64,000 bases of DNA from assembly GCF_001908725.1 (NCBI RefSeq), contig NZ_CP018726.1:128559-192558 (forward strand), written 5' to 3'. This document shows positions 32,567 to 40,618 of the stretch, one piece after another. The stretch is from Xanthomonas vesicatoria ATCC 35937 (GTDB lineage: Bacteria > Pseudomonadota > Gammaproteobacteria > Xanthomonadales > Xanthomonadaceae). Position numbers and translations under genes: made by a program. How positions within the stretch are numbered: position 1 is the first letter of the stretch; each line of letters opens with the position of its first letter. The notes below the pieces were generated by a model. The model did no database searches and had not been told where the DNA came from. It worked only from the letters and a program-made list of their open reading frames with translations.

Positions 32567-34077
32567 GGCGTGCCCTCCATCGCTTCGGACATGACGGCGC
32601 TTGCCTGGCAATCAGCGGCTGCGGCGGAGCCGAACTTGGGTACCAACTGCATATCCATGAACGGTGACTTGCCCGGCTTGTCGAAATGCTTCTCCGGCAC
32701 CATCGGGTCATACCAGTACTGCACCGGGCAGCGTGGCGGCGTGGAGGTGGAGGTCTCTGGCGCGACAGGCGCAGGCTGTCTGGACGGTGACGGCACGACA
32801 GTGCGTGCGTCGTGCCCGGCGTCATGGCGCTCGTGTACACCTGATGCGCTGGCAGGGCTTGTAGGTTGTGCAGCGCCCAGGCGCTCCAACGCACCGGAGA
32901 GATTGGCTTCAGAGTCGAGCAGGAACTGACCCGAGACCACCACGCGTTCACCACCGGCCAAGCCTGCCACGATCTGCGTGCGCCCTTGCACGCTACGTCC
33001 GGCACTCACCCGCACTGGCCGGAAGCTCCCGTCCGGATCCTGCACGATGACCCGGCTGTCCCGCCCGGTGGCAATCAGCGCCTCCGTGGGAACGACTGGC
33101 AAGGCCTGCTCGGCATCGGGCTGCACCAGAACCTCGGCGAACATGCCCGGCACCAGCCGACGCTGCGGGTTGCGCAGCACAATTCGCGCCCGCTGCGTGC
33201 GACTAGCCATGTCGACCTGGGGAAGCAACGCCTGGATCTGTCCGCCAAAGCGCTCTGCCGGCCATGCATTGACCGTGGCCTGCACTGAGGTCCCCAGCCG
33301 CAAGGTGCCCAGCGCTGCCTGGGGCACCGAGGCCTCCAGCCACAGCGTGTCCAGCCCATTGATCTTGAACAGTGGCGTACCGGGTATCACCGTCTGCCCC
33401 TCGCGTGCCAGGATCTCGGTCACGACACCACTGTGGTCTGCGCCAAGCACGACGCCACTTCTGGCCGAGGCGCCAGAAGGAACACCCAACGAACGCAACC
33501 GTTGTTGCGCGGCACCCTGTAGCTCACGCGCGCTCGCGGACTGAGCTTGGCTCAGGGTATGTGCTTCGGCGATGGCCGCGTTCCATGCCGGGGCCTGCAC
33601 GGTGGCCAGCGCTTGACCACGACGAACCTCGGTAAACGGCGCCTTTACCTGCACGTGGGTGATCAAGCCTTCCGTGCGCGCACTGACCACGGTTTCCTGG
33701 GTCAGATCCCACGTCAGTGTGCCCGGCACGCGTACAGCAGTCCCTAGTGACTCTACCGTCACTTCCTGAGTGCGTATGCCCACGTTCTGCTGCAGGCGCG
33801 GATCGATCTGCGTTCCGCCGCCCATGGCCTCATCTGCGTATTTGGGCAGCAACTTCATATCCATGAACGGAGATTTGCCCGGCTTGTCGAATCGCTGCTC
33901 CGGCGCCATGGGGTCGTACCAGTACAACACCTTGCGCGCTTGACCTGCGCCGCTCGTGCCGGTGGGCGGGGTGGAATCAGAGGTTCGAGTCATCCAGGCG
34001 TAGCCGCTGGCAAAGCCGAGCGCCAGCAACCCGAGGGCCACGGCGAGCTGTGTGAGACGCGTCTTGGTCGGGGTCAT
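32563..34077 (-). CDS. cusB: CusB adaptor with two heavy-metal-binding domains
   Basis: Periplasmic membrane-fusion protein of 504 residues linking CusA and CusC. An N-terminal anchor helix (about residues 9-27) is followed by a heavy-metal-binding domain at residues 51-80 (LYWYDPMAPEQ, GKSPFMDMKLLPKY). The adaptor core follows (barrel-sandwich, beta-barrel, GGERVVVSGQFLLDSEANL). A second, nearly identical metal domain occupies about residues 450-483 (QYWYDPMVPEK, GKSPFMDMQLVPKF), after a His/Pro linker. Two such domains at opposite ends are unusual. Overlaps at both ends (ATGA) show tight coupling with cusC and cusA. Confidence 0.93.
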   Translation of the reverse strand: MTPTKTRLTQLAVALGLLALGFASGYAWMTRTSDSTPPTGTSGAGQARKVLYWYDPMAPEQRFDKPGKSPFMDMKLLPKYADEAMGGGTQIDPRLQQNVGIRTQEVTVESLGTAVRVPGTLTWDLTQETVVSARTEGLITHVQVKAPFTEVRRGQALATVQAPAWNAAIAEAHTLSQAQSASARELQGAAQQRLRSLGVPSGASARSGVVLGADHSGVVTEILAREGQTVIPGTPLFKINGLDTLWLEASVPQAALGTLRLGTSVQATVNAWPAERFGGQIQALLPQVDMASRTQRARIVLRNPQRRLVPGMFAEVLVQPDAEQALPVVPTEALIATGRDSRVIVQDPDGSFRPVRVSAGRSVQGRTQIVAGLAGGERVVVSGQFLLDSEANLSGALERLGAAQPTSPASASGVHERHDAGHDARTVVPSPSRQPAPVAPETSTSTPPRCPVQYWYDPMVPEKHFDKPGKSPFMDMQLVPKFGSAAAADCQASAVMSEAMEGTP

Positions 34078-35378
34078 GGCGTGTTCTCCTCATGGGGCAG
34101 CAGATAGGCCAGTGCCGCCCAGGCACGGCCCTGTTCGCCCAGCAGACGGGCGTTCTCCAGTTGCAATTCGATCTCATCGCGCCGCGCTTCCAGCCACGGC
34201 TGCAGGTCGGCACCGGCGCCGTAGGCGGCCAACGCCGTGCGTGCGCGATCGCGCGCCAAAGGCAGGCTCTGCGTGTTCTGACGCTCCAACTGGCCGGTTA
34301 ACCCGCGCCATCGCGCCATCGCGCGTTGCACCGACTCGGCTTGGATGCGCCGGGCCTCATCGCGCTCTGCGGACACCGCCTCCAGCTCAGCCCGTCGTGC
34401 CACGATGCCTCGTGCTTGGCGGTTCTTCTGGAACAGCGGCAGGCCCACGCCCACTTCCACCATGAGCATGTCGCTGCGCGCCATGCCGTCGAGTGCGCGC
34501 TCGCGACGTCCGTAGGTGAGCTCCACACTCCAATCCGGGCGGGTTTCGGCCACGGCCGCATCCACCTGGGCCTGGGCTAAGCTCTGGCGTGCCTCCCAGC
34601 CCAGTAGTGGTGTGTGCTGGTCCAGGTTGGCCAGCAGTTGGGTGGGCTCCAATGGCAACTGCGAAAAATCCGGCGCCGTACCACTGGCCAAGATCGCCTC
34701 TGGTGCAATACCCAACCACCGCGCCAGGCCGGCCTGCGCCGCGGCGTGCTCCGCATGTACCTGCTCCAGGCGATTGTCCAACTGCAGTAGGACGGCCTGG
34801 GCGGCAAGCACGTCACTGGCCCCGGCCGTGCCACCTGCCAAGCGAGCACGCGCCGCACGCTCGGCTATGCGCGCCGGCTCGCGCAAACCTTCCAACGCAT
34901 CTACGGCTTGCTGCGTACTCCACAGCTCGATCCAGGCCTGCGCGGCCGCTTGGACCACCATCTGCTGTTCGACCATCGACAGTGAGCGCGCTTGTGCCAG
35001 CGTCGCTTGAGCCAGCGCTTGCTCGGCACGTCGTTTCGCACGGGCAGGAAACTCCTGCATCAGCCCGACTTGCTGGGTGGTCATCTCGTCTGCCCGCAGA
35101 CTGAAGGCATCGGGTCCGCTGACGGGCCAGTTCGCCAGCCCCACGATCAGACGTGGATCGGGCAACGCGCCGGCACGCGCGGCTTCTTCGGTACTTGCAT
35201 CGATCTGGGATCGGCGCACCTGCAGGGTAGGGGCGTTAGCAAGCGCTTGTTGTAGTGCTTCGGGATAGCTGATCGGGATAGCGGGCGGTGCCGCCACCAC
35301 AGGACCACTGAGCGCCAGGGCAAACAACACCCCGCACGCCATCCTGCGTCTTGCACGCAGAAAGAAGGACATCTCCAT
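34074..35378 (-). CDS. cusC: CusC-like outer-membrane efflux protein (TolC family)
   Basis: Outer-membrane duct of the Cus pump. From ATG 35378, four bases after GGAGG, it has 434 residues. A basic N terminus (FLRARRRMACG) precedes a signal helix (VLFALALSGPVVAAPP). Two long helical repeats follow (ISYPEALQQALANAPTLQVRRSQID; QEFPARAKRRAEQALAQATLAQARS). It ends LAYLLPHEENTP and overlaps cusB by four bases. The sequence is distinct from CzcC at 2412. Confidence 0.9.
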   Translation of the reverse strand: MEMSFFLRARRRMACGVLFALALSGPVVAAPPAIPISYPEALQQALANAPTLQVRRSQIDASTEEAARAGALPDPRLIVGLANWPVSGPDAFSLRADEMTTQQVGLMQEFPARAKRRAEQALAQATLAQARSLSMVEQQMVVQAAAQAWIELWSTQQAVDALEGLREPARIAERAARARLAGGTAGASDVLAAQAVLLQLDNRLEQVHAEHAAAQAGLARWLGIAPEAILASGTAPDFSQLPLEPTQLLANLDQHTPLLGWEARQSLAQAQVDAAVAETRPDWSVELTYGRRERALDGMARSDMLMVEVGVGLPLFQKNRQARGIVARRAELEAVSAERDEARRIQAESVQRAMARWRGLTGQLERQNTQSLPLARDRARTALAAYGAGADLQPWLEARRDEIELQLENARLLGEQGRAWAALAYLLPHEENTP

Positions 35379-35451
35379 AAGACCTCCGGACAAACGACAA
35401 CGAGCGTGCTGCAACACAAGCAGCACGAGCACGGGTCAATCCAGGAGGGGC

Positions 35452-35847
35452 TTAAATCAGCAGGCTACAGAAGCGCTGCAGGGGGGGCGGATCGGACACG
35501 CACACCGGAACATCCCGATAGAACTGTGCGTGTACCGGTGGCAACAGAGCCTGCACGAGCGCGAAGGCGGCCAGCGCGGGCTGGTAAGGCACTTGAGGGG
35601 CCTTCGCATCGGCCGTGGCGATGTGATCGCGCTGGCAATGCTGGTCGCACAACGCCGGAGCATCGGGATCCGGCGCGGACATCTCTTCGCAACCGACCAT
35701 CAGGGTCGCTTGTCCAGCATCCACCGATTCCAGCGGACAGGCGTAGGCCACCAGCGCCAGTTGTTGCAGCAGCAGCGCCCACAGTCCCAGCCATGCCAGT
35801 CGGGCACGAGGACGGGGTCGCCGCCATCGCCTCAGCAGCTTCACCAT
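35452..35847 (-). CDS. Small Cys-containing exported protein preceding cusCBA
   Basis: 131 residues, family not recognised. A basic N terminus and hydrophobic segment (LAWLGLWALLLQQLALVAYAC) form a signal or anchor. The mature part has Cys at VGCEEM, LCDQHCQ, VCVSDPPP and FCSLL. Pro-rich segments such as LLPPVHAQFYRDVP are present. It is the first gene of the cus transcript, 73 bases before cusC, with a ribosome site (GGGAG). By position and Cys content it may bind copper in the periplasm, but this is inference. Confidence 0.7.
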   Translation of the reverse strand: MVKLLRRWRRPRPRARLAWLGLWALLLQQLALVAYACPLESVDAGQATLMVGCEEMSAPDPDAPALCDQHCQRDHIATADAKAPQVPYQPALAAFALVQALLPPVHAQFYRDVPVCVSDPPPLQRFCSLLI

Positions 35848-35921
35848 GACAGCTCCCGCACGCCCGAAGCAGCGCCTGCGGACGCTGGGCAGATCAGGGC
35901 AGGGGACGTGCGAGCTCTCAT

Positions 35922-35970
35922 GATTGCCAGTCTAGCCCTCTTGGGGCCGACTGGCATTGATCACGATCAA
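35922..35970 (-). promoter_or_regulatory. FNR/ANR-type box and promoter for the cus operon
   Basis: TTGATCACGATCAA (35957-35970) matches the FNR consensus TTGAT-N4-ATCAA at every specified base. On the minus strand a -10-like TAGACT lies at 35934-35929, predicting a start at 35922. The box centre is then at exactly -41.5, the class II activator position. A second inverted repeat, GCCAGTC (35926-35932) and GACTGGC (35949-35955), spans the -10 region. Both face the gene at 35847. Confidence 0.6.
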
Positions 35971-36452
35971 GCCATCGCGCGGACTCAGCGGTGGCATCCG
36001 CCGCAGCAGGGGGATGCGGCCGGGGCGGCTGGCGTGTCGGCCTCAGAAGGGAGCACGGCGGCGATCACATACCGGAATTGACCGAGGAGGAGAAGGATCG
36101 GCAGACCCGCGAGGGTTTGGCCGACGTCGACGCTGGACGGACGATCCCGCACTAGGAACTACTGCAATGGGTCAGGCGACTGTCGGAGCCTTCTTGTTGA
36201 GGCTTTCCGTTGGGTCAGGAGCGTGGAAACTCTTGAATCCAATATTCAAGAAGGGCACGCGTGCCTGAGCAGTACTTCCGCAATGCCTCTGTCACGCGAC
36301 TTCTGGTTCGATCAAGCCTAGCTCTGTAATCCACGAACTGTTGACGTCGAGGGGTGTTTCCTCGTTGAATCATGGCGATAGAGCCGATTCGGCTGTTTTT
36401 CTCACGAATCCCTGCCGACCCTCAAGTAGAAGCATTTTTCCGTCGTTGACGG
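35971..36452. other. Non-coding gap, no gene supported
   Basis: Open frames here (for example 35957-36268 on the plus strand) are Arg/Gly-rich, have no ribosome site and look like chance. Near the right end a T-run and short hairpins precede the tRNA-like gene's 3' side. No recognised repeat or insertion-sequence end was seen. Confidence 0.5.
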
Positions 36453-36555
36453 TGGTGCCCCTGGTCGGAATCGAACCGACGTGTACGCGCTTATCTGGCG
36501 CGTGCTCTCACCGGGGTATAAGGCCGGCCCTCTGACCAACATGAGCAACAGGGGC
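36453..36555 (-). tRNA. Abnormal tRNA-like gene (Ile-like anticodon, oversized D-loop)
   Basis: The 103-base minus-strand sequence folds as a cloverleaf: acceptor GCCCCTG/CAGGGGC, T arm GTCGG-TTCGATT-CCGAC, anticodon stem CGCGC/GCGCG with loop CAGATAA, five-base variable loop TACAC, D stem GCTC/GAGC, discriminator A and encoded CCA. All 21 pairs are perfect. Two things are wrong for a normal tRNA: the D-loop has 35 bases instead of 7-11, and position 33 is A instead of U. The anticodon would be GAT (Ile). A second fold makes the extra D-loop a helix with loop CTTATAC. It is either a functional oddity or a tRNA with an insertion. Confidence 0.6.
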
Positions 36556-36579
36556 GTGATCGATCGATGCGATCACGCC
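36553..36579. repeat. 10-bp inverted repeat at the tRNA-like gene's 5' end
   Basis: GGCGTGATCG (36553-36562) and CGATCACGCC (36570-36579) form a perfect hairpin overlapping the first bases of the tRNA-like gene. It lies between the exonuclease gene and the tRNA, so it may terminate the former, act in 5' processing, or be a recombination site. Confidence 0.5.
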
Positions 36580-36647
36580 GGTATTCGAGGGTCGAGCTGG
36601 CTCAGGCGGTTCATGGGGCAAGCATACCGGGGATGGACGCTATGCCG

Positions 36648-37199
36648 CTATCCCCGGGCGCGGCGGTAGGAGTGGGCCCACGCCGGAGCAGAGATCCGGC
36701 CGGTCGCCACCAGCCAGGCCATCCGCAAGGCCTGCGCGTCCACCAACGCATGGTGGCGCCTGGCCCTATGTTCCGGATGGGCTGCGAACCAGTCCTCGAC
36801 CAGCAGCCCAGGAAGGCCTTCCTTCGACATGCATGTCATGACCGGGGCCGGCCGGGGTCCGCATGCGGCAACCTGGTCATCGGGTAGCTCAAAACCATCC
36901 AGTGCATACCGCAGCAGCTGGAGATCGTTCGGGAAATCCGCCATCACCGCCAGCGCGTCGGTCTCGCTGAGGAAGGCGCGCAGCTCGGTAGTCAGGACGG
37001 CATCCGGCAGGGCTGCGTCGCCGCGGTCGAGCAGCGGGTAGACGCTCTGACGAACGAAGTCGGTGGGAGCATCGGGCAGGCTGGCTCGCTCAGCGTAGAA
37101 AAGGCGGTCTCCATCCTCGTTCACCAGCGCCAGGCTCACCAGCTCGCTGCCGGTTACATCGGCCCACTCGGTGTCCAAGAAGTAGTACGTGGTGGCCAT
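36648..37199 (-). CDS. DEDD-type 3'-5' exonuclease-like protein
   Basis: 183 residues from ATG 37199. It has the DEDDh layout: the first acidic pair in YYFLDTEWADV (D-x-E), a middle Asp in MADFPNDLQLL (D-x5-D region), and HHALVDAQALRMAW (H-x4-D) near the C terminus. This resembles the 3'-5' exoribonuclease domain related to mycobacterial Rv2179c and RNase T. The likely reaction is removal of nucleotides from 3' ends of RNA or DNA. It lies directly upstream of a tRNA-like gene on the same strand, so a role in tRNA 3' processing is conceivable but untested. Confidence 0.8.
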   Translation of the reverse strand: MATTYYFLDTEWADVTGSELVSLALVNEDGDRLFYAERASLPDAPTDFVRQSVYPLLDRGDAALPDAVLTTELRAFLSETDALAVMADFPNDLQLLRYALDGFELPDDQVAACGPRPAPVMTCMSKEGLPGLLVEDWFAAHPEHRARRHHALVDAQALRMAWLVATGRISAPAWAHSYRRARG

Positions 37200-37280
37200 A
37201 GTTGAATGGTGCCACGGCCTCCTGGGGAGGGCCGAGCCTGGAAGTGCGCCGAGGGTAGAATTCACCGATCCATCAATCGG

Positions 37281-37388
37281 TTAGCGAAGATCTGGCCGTG
37301 TTCGTAACGATTCCCTGCCAACCCTCTCGTCCGCCTGGGGCAAGCGGAACAGCACTGCGAGGGCACTTCCGTCGTTGTACTTCGGCAT
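37281..37388 (-). CDS. Possible 35-residue small protein
   Basis: ATG 37388 is preceded by CAGGAGA eight bases upstream, a good ribosome site. It encodes MPKYNDGSALAVLFRLPQ followed by ADERVGRESLRTRPDLR, 35 residues, then stops 81 bases before the exonuclease gene on the same strand. It may be a small protein or a leader peptide. The only evidence is the ribosome site and placement. Confidence 0.35.
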   Translation of the reverse strand: MPKYNDGSALAVLFRLPQADERVGRESLRTRPDLR

Positions 37389-37446
37389 CGTCGATCTCCT
37401 GCGCTGTATCTGGCGGTGGGTCCATTCTACGGGCTTTTTCGGCCCT

Positions 37447-37465
37447 TGTGCAATGAGATTACACA
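37447..37465. promoter_or_regulatory. Inverted repeat in the divergent control region
   Basis: TGTGCAATGAGATTACACA (37447-37465) has arms TGTG-N-AAT and ATT-N-CACA. An ATTACAC core recurs near 37505-37515 as CAATTACAC. The region 37389-37636 is AT-rich compared with its surroundings and lies between divergent genes (small ORF/exonuclease and the 37637 gene). The reverse strand reads TGTAAT at both sites, like the kfrA operators. Confidence 0.45.
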
Positions 37466-37636
37466 TCGTATTACGTATCACATCATAAAATGAGCAATGT
37501 CGTACAATTACACTTGTCGGACGCCATTCAGGTATGCGAGCATGACGCATCGCCCGGCTGTGGCTGTGCGTCGGTGATTTAGAAGGTCGGTATGCTGGGC
37601 CCGCAGTCCGCGGGTCGCCGCGCTAGGAGCAAGTCG

Positions 37637-38947
37637 ATGGGCACGAACGCCGCGATCGAGAAGACACAACCGCCGCCGTTGCGGCAGGCGACGGTGCTGG
37701 TGCCCGCCGCCAAGATGCCTGAATTCACCAAGCGCCTTGAAGCACTCAATACGAAAGCGGCCAAGTTCGGGCTCGATGCCCTCACGGTCGAACTGGCGCA
37801 CGTCACGCCCTATCTGCAGCAGCGCCAAGTGCGCGCCGCAGGCGAAGAAGTGACGCTGGTCCCGTGGACCACCAGCGCGCCGCTGCCGGCCGACGCCGTG
37901 GGCCTGATCGACATGCACAGCCTGCTCCTGCGCTTCCCACTGGTCAAGCTGGGCGACTGGCACGTTGTCGCCCAGCTCGATGCCACGCCTGCGGCCGGCG
38001 CGCTGGTGTTCGCGGTGACGGATGGGGCGGCCGATCGCGCCGAGGCGGCACGCCGGCGTGACCACCCCATGCACTGTGAGCATTGCCACACGGCCCGGGC
38101 ACGCAAGCAGATCTACCTGCTCCGCAACAGCAGCACCGGCACCTATCAGCAAGTGGGCAGCACATGCCTGCAGGACTTCACTGGGATCGATCCGGCCCGG
38201 GCGCTCTTCCTGGCCAAGCTGGCCGACTTCGAGCGCTACGCCGATGCGCTGGGCGACCAGGCCGCCGCGGGGGTGGCCGGGGCGGTCGCCACCTTGGACT
38301 ATCTGGCGCGCGTCTTGTTCCTGTGCGAGTCCAGCAGCTTCATCCCCGTTGGCAAAGCACGGGAACTACGCATTGACGCCACCTACCTGCAAGCGACCGA
38401 GCTCTCGGAAGCGCATCGACGCAATCCGGCCGCTGGCCGCGCCTTTGCCGCCGCGCGGGAACGCCTGCGGGCCGAAGCTGCCGCGATGGTCGCCTGGTTT
38501 GCCGGCCGCGAGCCTAAGGACGACTTTGAAGCCAACGTCAAAGCGGTGCTGGCCAGCGACACCATCAAGGTGGACGCACGGCACCTGGCGATCGCCGCCG
38601 CGGCCGTGCCGACCTACCAGCGGCACCAGAGCGCTGCGCAGCAGCTGCTGCGGGCCGCCCGCTCGGCCCACGTGGCCGCCGAGGGCGACAAGTTGGAGCG
38701 TCCCTTGCGCGTCTACCAGGTCGAGACGTTCGACACACACTACGGGCCGCAGGAACGCCTGAGTCTAATTGACGACGAGGGCAACTGCTTCACCTGGCGG
38801 ACCGCTGCCGCGCCGGCGGAGCTCGTGAGCCGCGCCAATCGCGAGCGCCGCTTTGATGCCGGCTTCAAGATCAAAAAGCACATCACTTCCCAGGGCACCG
38901 CAATCACCGAGATCTCCCACGTCCGCGTCAAGCGCTGGCTACCCTAG
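37637..38947 (+). CDS. Hypothetical protein with zinc-ribbon-like Cys cluster
   Basis: 436 residues from ATG 37637, which has a ribosome site (TAGGAGC). I do not recognise a named family. A cluster of metal ligands is visible at about residues 140-185: HPMHCEHCHTARARKQIYLL and VGSTCLQDFTG (C-x2-C plus a distant Cys). The middle is alanine-rich and helical. The C terminus contains a beta-rich segment (GPQERLSLIDDEGNCFTWR, FKIKKHITSQGTAITEISHVRVKRW) resembling an OB-fold-like strand pattern. Genes of this type are common cargo of conjugative elements; a nucleic-acid role is a guess. Confidence 0.75.
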   Translation: MGTNAAIEKTQPPPLRQATVLVPAAKMPEFTKRLEALNTKAAKFGLDALTVELAHVTPYLQQRQVRAAGEEVTLVPWTTSAPLPADAVGLIDMHSLLLRFPLVKLGDWHVVAQLDATPAAGALVFAVTDGAADRAEAARRRDHPMHCEHCHTARARKQIYLLRNSSTGTYQQVGSTCLQDFTGIDPARALFLAKLADFERYADALGDQAAAGVAGAVATLDYLARVLFLCESSSFIPVGKARELRIDATYLQATELSEAHRRNPAAGRAFAAARERLRAEAAAMVAWFAGREPKDDFEANVKAVLASDTIKVDARHLAIAAAAVPTYQRHQSAAQQLLRAARSAHVAAEGDKLERPLRVYQVETFDTHYGPQERLSLIDDEGNCFTWRTAAAPAELVSRANRERRFDAGFKIKKHITSQGTAITEISHVRVKRWLP

Positions 38948-39098
38948 CAACATCTGTGCGCCAATCGCGCGGCACGCGCAGGTTGCGTGCGCCCGCGACG
39001 ATGGTGGATGGCCACCGCTACGATAGACCGTGTGGCTCAACGCGCCGGAGCATGGGTTGACAAACTCCAGGCAAGTATCAAGACGACGGAGCAATGCA

Positions 39099-39443
39099 GT
39101 GAAAATGAGCGGCGCAGAGTACAAGGCCTGGCAGTCATCCGAGTGGGGTAGCGCCTGGTGGGAGGAGTACGAGATGTTGATCAACGGCGTCGTCGTGGAT
39201 GACATCGCCCTTGATGAGGTTAAGGATGCCGACAAGATCGTCATCAATGGAGGCGTGGTCTTTGCTGATGAGAACGACCGCGCTGGCTGTTCGGCGACGT
39301 CGCACTTCAACCGATGGAAGAAAGCCCAAACCACGCAATTCGTCAGCGTCCAGGTCAGCAACGATGACGTGCAGGCACTACAAGAATTGCTCACGCAATT
39401 CGGTCAAGGCCGCACGAATTTCAAGGTCACGCTCGGCAGCTAA
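39099..39443 (+). CDS. Small hypothetical protein
   Basis: 114 residues from GTG 39099 (MKMSGAEYKAW), seven bases after GGAG; ATG 39105 is the alternative. The sequence is acidic in the middle (VVVDDIALDEVKDADKIVINGGVVF) and contains SATSHFNRWKKAQTTQFVSVQV. It is a compact mixed alpha/beta protein with no signal peptide. It is the first gene of a tightly packed plus-strand run that ends at 45070. No family recognised. Confidence 0.65.
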   Translation: MKMSGAEYKAWQSSEWGSAWWEEYEMLINGVVVDDIALDEVKDADKIVINGGVVFADENDRAGCSATSHFNRWKKAQTTQFVSVQVSNDDVQALQELLTQFGQGRTNFKVTLGS

Positions 39444-39448
39444 CCGAA

Positions 39449-39904
39449 GTGACCTCTGTCCAGGTACCAATCTACTTTGCGAGAACTACACAAATGCCTA
39501 CAGCCGGTCTTGAAAGGGGCACCGAGCACCCTCAACGAGCGAGAGCCACCGAAAGCAGTCCGAATTCCATCACCCCACCGCTCAAACCGGTAACGGCCAT
39601 CTACATCGACACCGGGCTCGTCTACAGGCTTGTAGAAGCAGTGGTGAGCACGCCTTTTGGCATCCATCGTGGCGCTGATGGGCAGAGCTACTGTTTGTCG
39701 CATATAGCCACCGGTTACCGGATCGGCAGCGGCTTCGCATCGCTCGATCAAGTCCTCGCTCTGTGCGAAGACTTGCGCCGGATGAAGATCACCTGGGACT
39801 TCACGGACAAGGCGGTGATCGCAGGGTGGTCATACTATGCGCGCAACAAAATCCTAAGCCTCATCACCAAACACGGCGGAACGACCGGGAGCACGACGCG
39901 ATGA
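39449..39904 (+). CDS. Hypothetical protein
   Basis: 151 residues from GTG 39449, or 136 from ATG 39494. The first 45 residues are low-complexity (TAGLERGTEHPQRARATESS). A compact domain follows: VTAIYIDTGLVYRLVEAVVSTPFGIHRGADGQSYCLSHIATGYRIG and TWDFTDKAVIAGWSYYARNKI. It starts five bases after the previous stop and overlaps the next gene (ATGA), so it is co-translated. Function unknown. Confidence 0.65.
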   Translation: MTSVQVPIYFARTTQMPTAGLERGTEHPQRARATESSPNSITPPLKPVTAIYIDTGLVYRLVEAVVSTPFGIHRGADGQSYCLSHIATGYRIGSGFASLDQVLALCEDLRRMKITWDFTDKAVIAGWSYYARNKILSLITKHGGTTGSTTR

Positions 39905-40599
39905 CCCATAATGAGGCCATTACGGCGCCAGAGACATCACCGCAGCTGGTGAGCATCCCGCCCCAGGTAATTCAGGCTGCTGCGATCGCATCCGCCGGCG
40001 GCGCAGTAGAGTGGAACCTACTGAGTGCCAGAGCTCAACAAGAAGCACATGCCGACTGCGAGGTGATCATCCGCGCCGCCTTCAGCGCACTGCGGCAAGC
40101 AGGTGTGGCATCGGATGGAAGCGATGCGTCTACGATCACGACCATCCGCAGACTCCGCGCTGCATTGGAGTTGATTGCTACGCAAGGGCCGCACTTCGGT
40201 CACGATGGCACGCAAGAAACCTGGGTGCATTGGGAAGATATCGCCCGTAAAGCACTGACCGATCAGGCTGCCGGTTACACACACCTGTCCACGCAGCCCG
40301 ACCAAATACCAACCATCCCTCAACAACAAGAACCCTCATACTGGACCAAGACCTTGCTAGCGAGCGCGCAGAAGCTGCGTGACCGCACAGGCGTTCAGCG
40401 GGATGGCGATGCGGAAGATCTAGAGCGGCTAGCGGCCGCGATCCGCGCGCCGAATGGCTACATCGTGAAGGTTGGGGGTGCGGCCTATCGCTACGACCTG
40501 TGCGCTTCTACCGCCGCCTACGCCCGCGAGGCTGCTCTGGCGAAGGGGCTGGAAGCGGAGAATTTCACCGTCGAGCCATTCCTGGTGATCCACCCATGA
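39901..40599 (+). CDS. Hypothetical protein
   Basis: 232 residues from ATG 39901, overlapping the previous stop. The N-terminal half is helical (LVSIPPQVIQAAAIASAGGAVEWNLL, EVIIRAAFSALRQAGVASD, TITTIRRLRAALELIATQGPHFGHDG). The C-terminal half carries WTKTLLASAQKLRDRTGVQRDGDAEDLERLAAAI and a Tyr-rich strand (GGAAYRYDLCASTAAYAREAALAKGL). No signal or membrane helix. Family not recognised; position in the operon is the only functional hint. Confidence 0.65.
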   Translation: MTHNEAITAPETSPQLVSIPPQVIQAAAIASAGGAVEWNLLSARAQQEAHADCEVIIRAAFSALRQAGVASDGSDASTITTIRRLRAALELIATQGPHFGHDGTQETWVHWEDIARKALTDQAAGYTHLSTQPDQIPTIPQQQEPSYWTKTLLASAQKLRDRTGVQRDGDAEDLERLAAAIRAPNGYIVKVGGAAYRYDLCASTAAYAREAALAKGLEAENFTVEPFLVIHP

Positions 40600-40618
40600 G
40601 CAAGCTGATCGCGCCGCT

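Noticed and set aside
36453..36555. Reading the tRNA-like gene as a normal class II tRNA with a long variable arm
   Set aside because: That fold needs a C-C mismatch or nine-base anticodon loop and a 29-base variable region. The class I fold with an enlarged D-loop has perfect stems, so it is preferred, though the alternative is mentioned.
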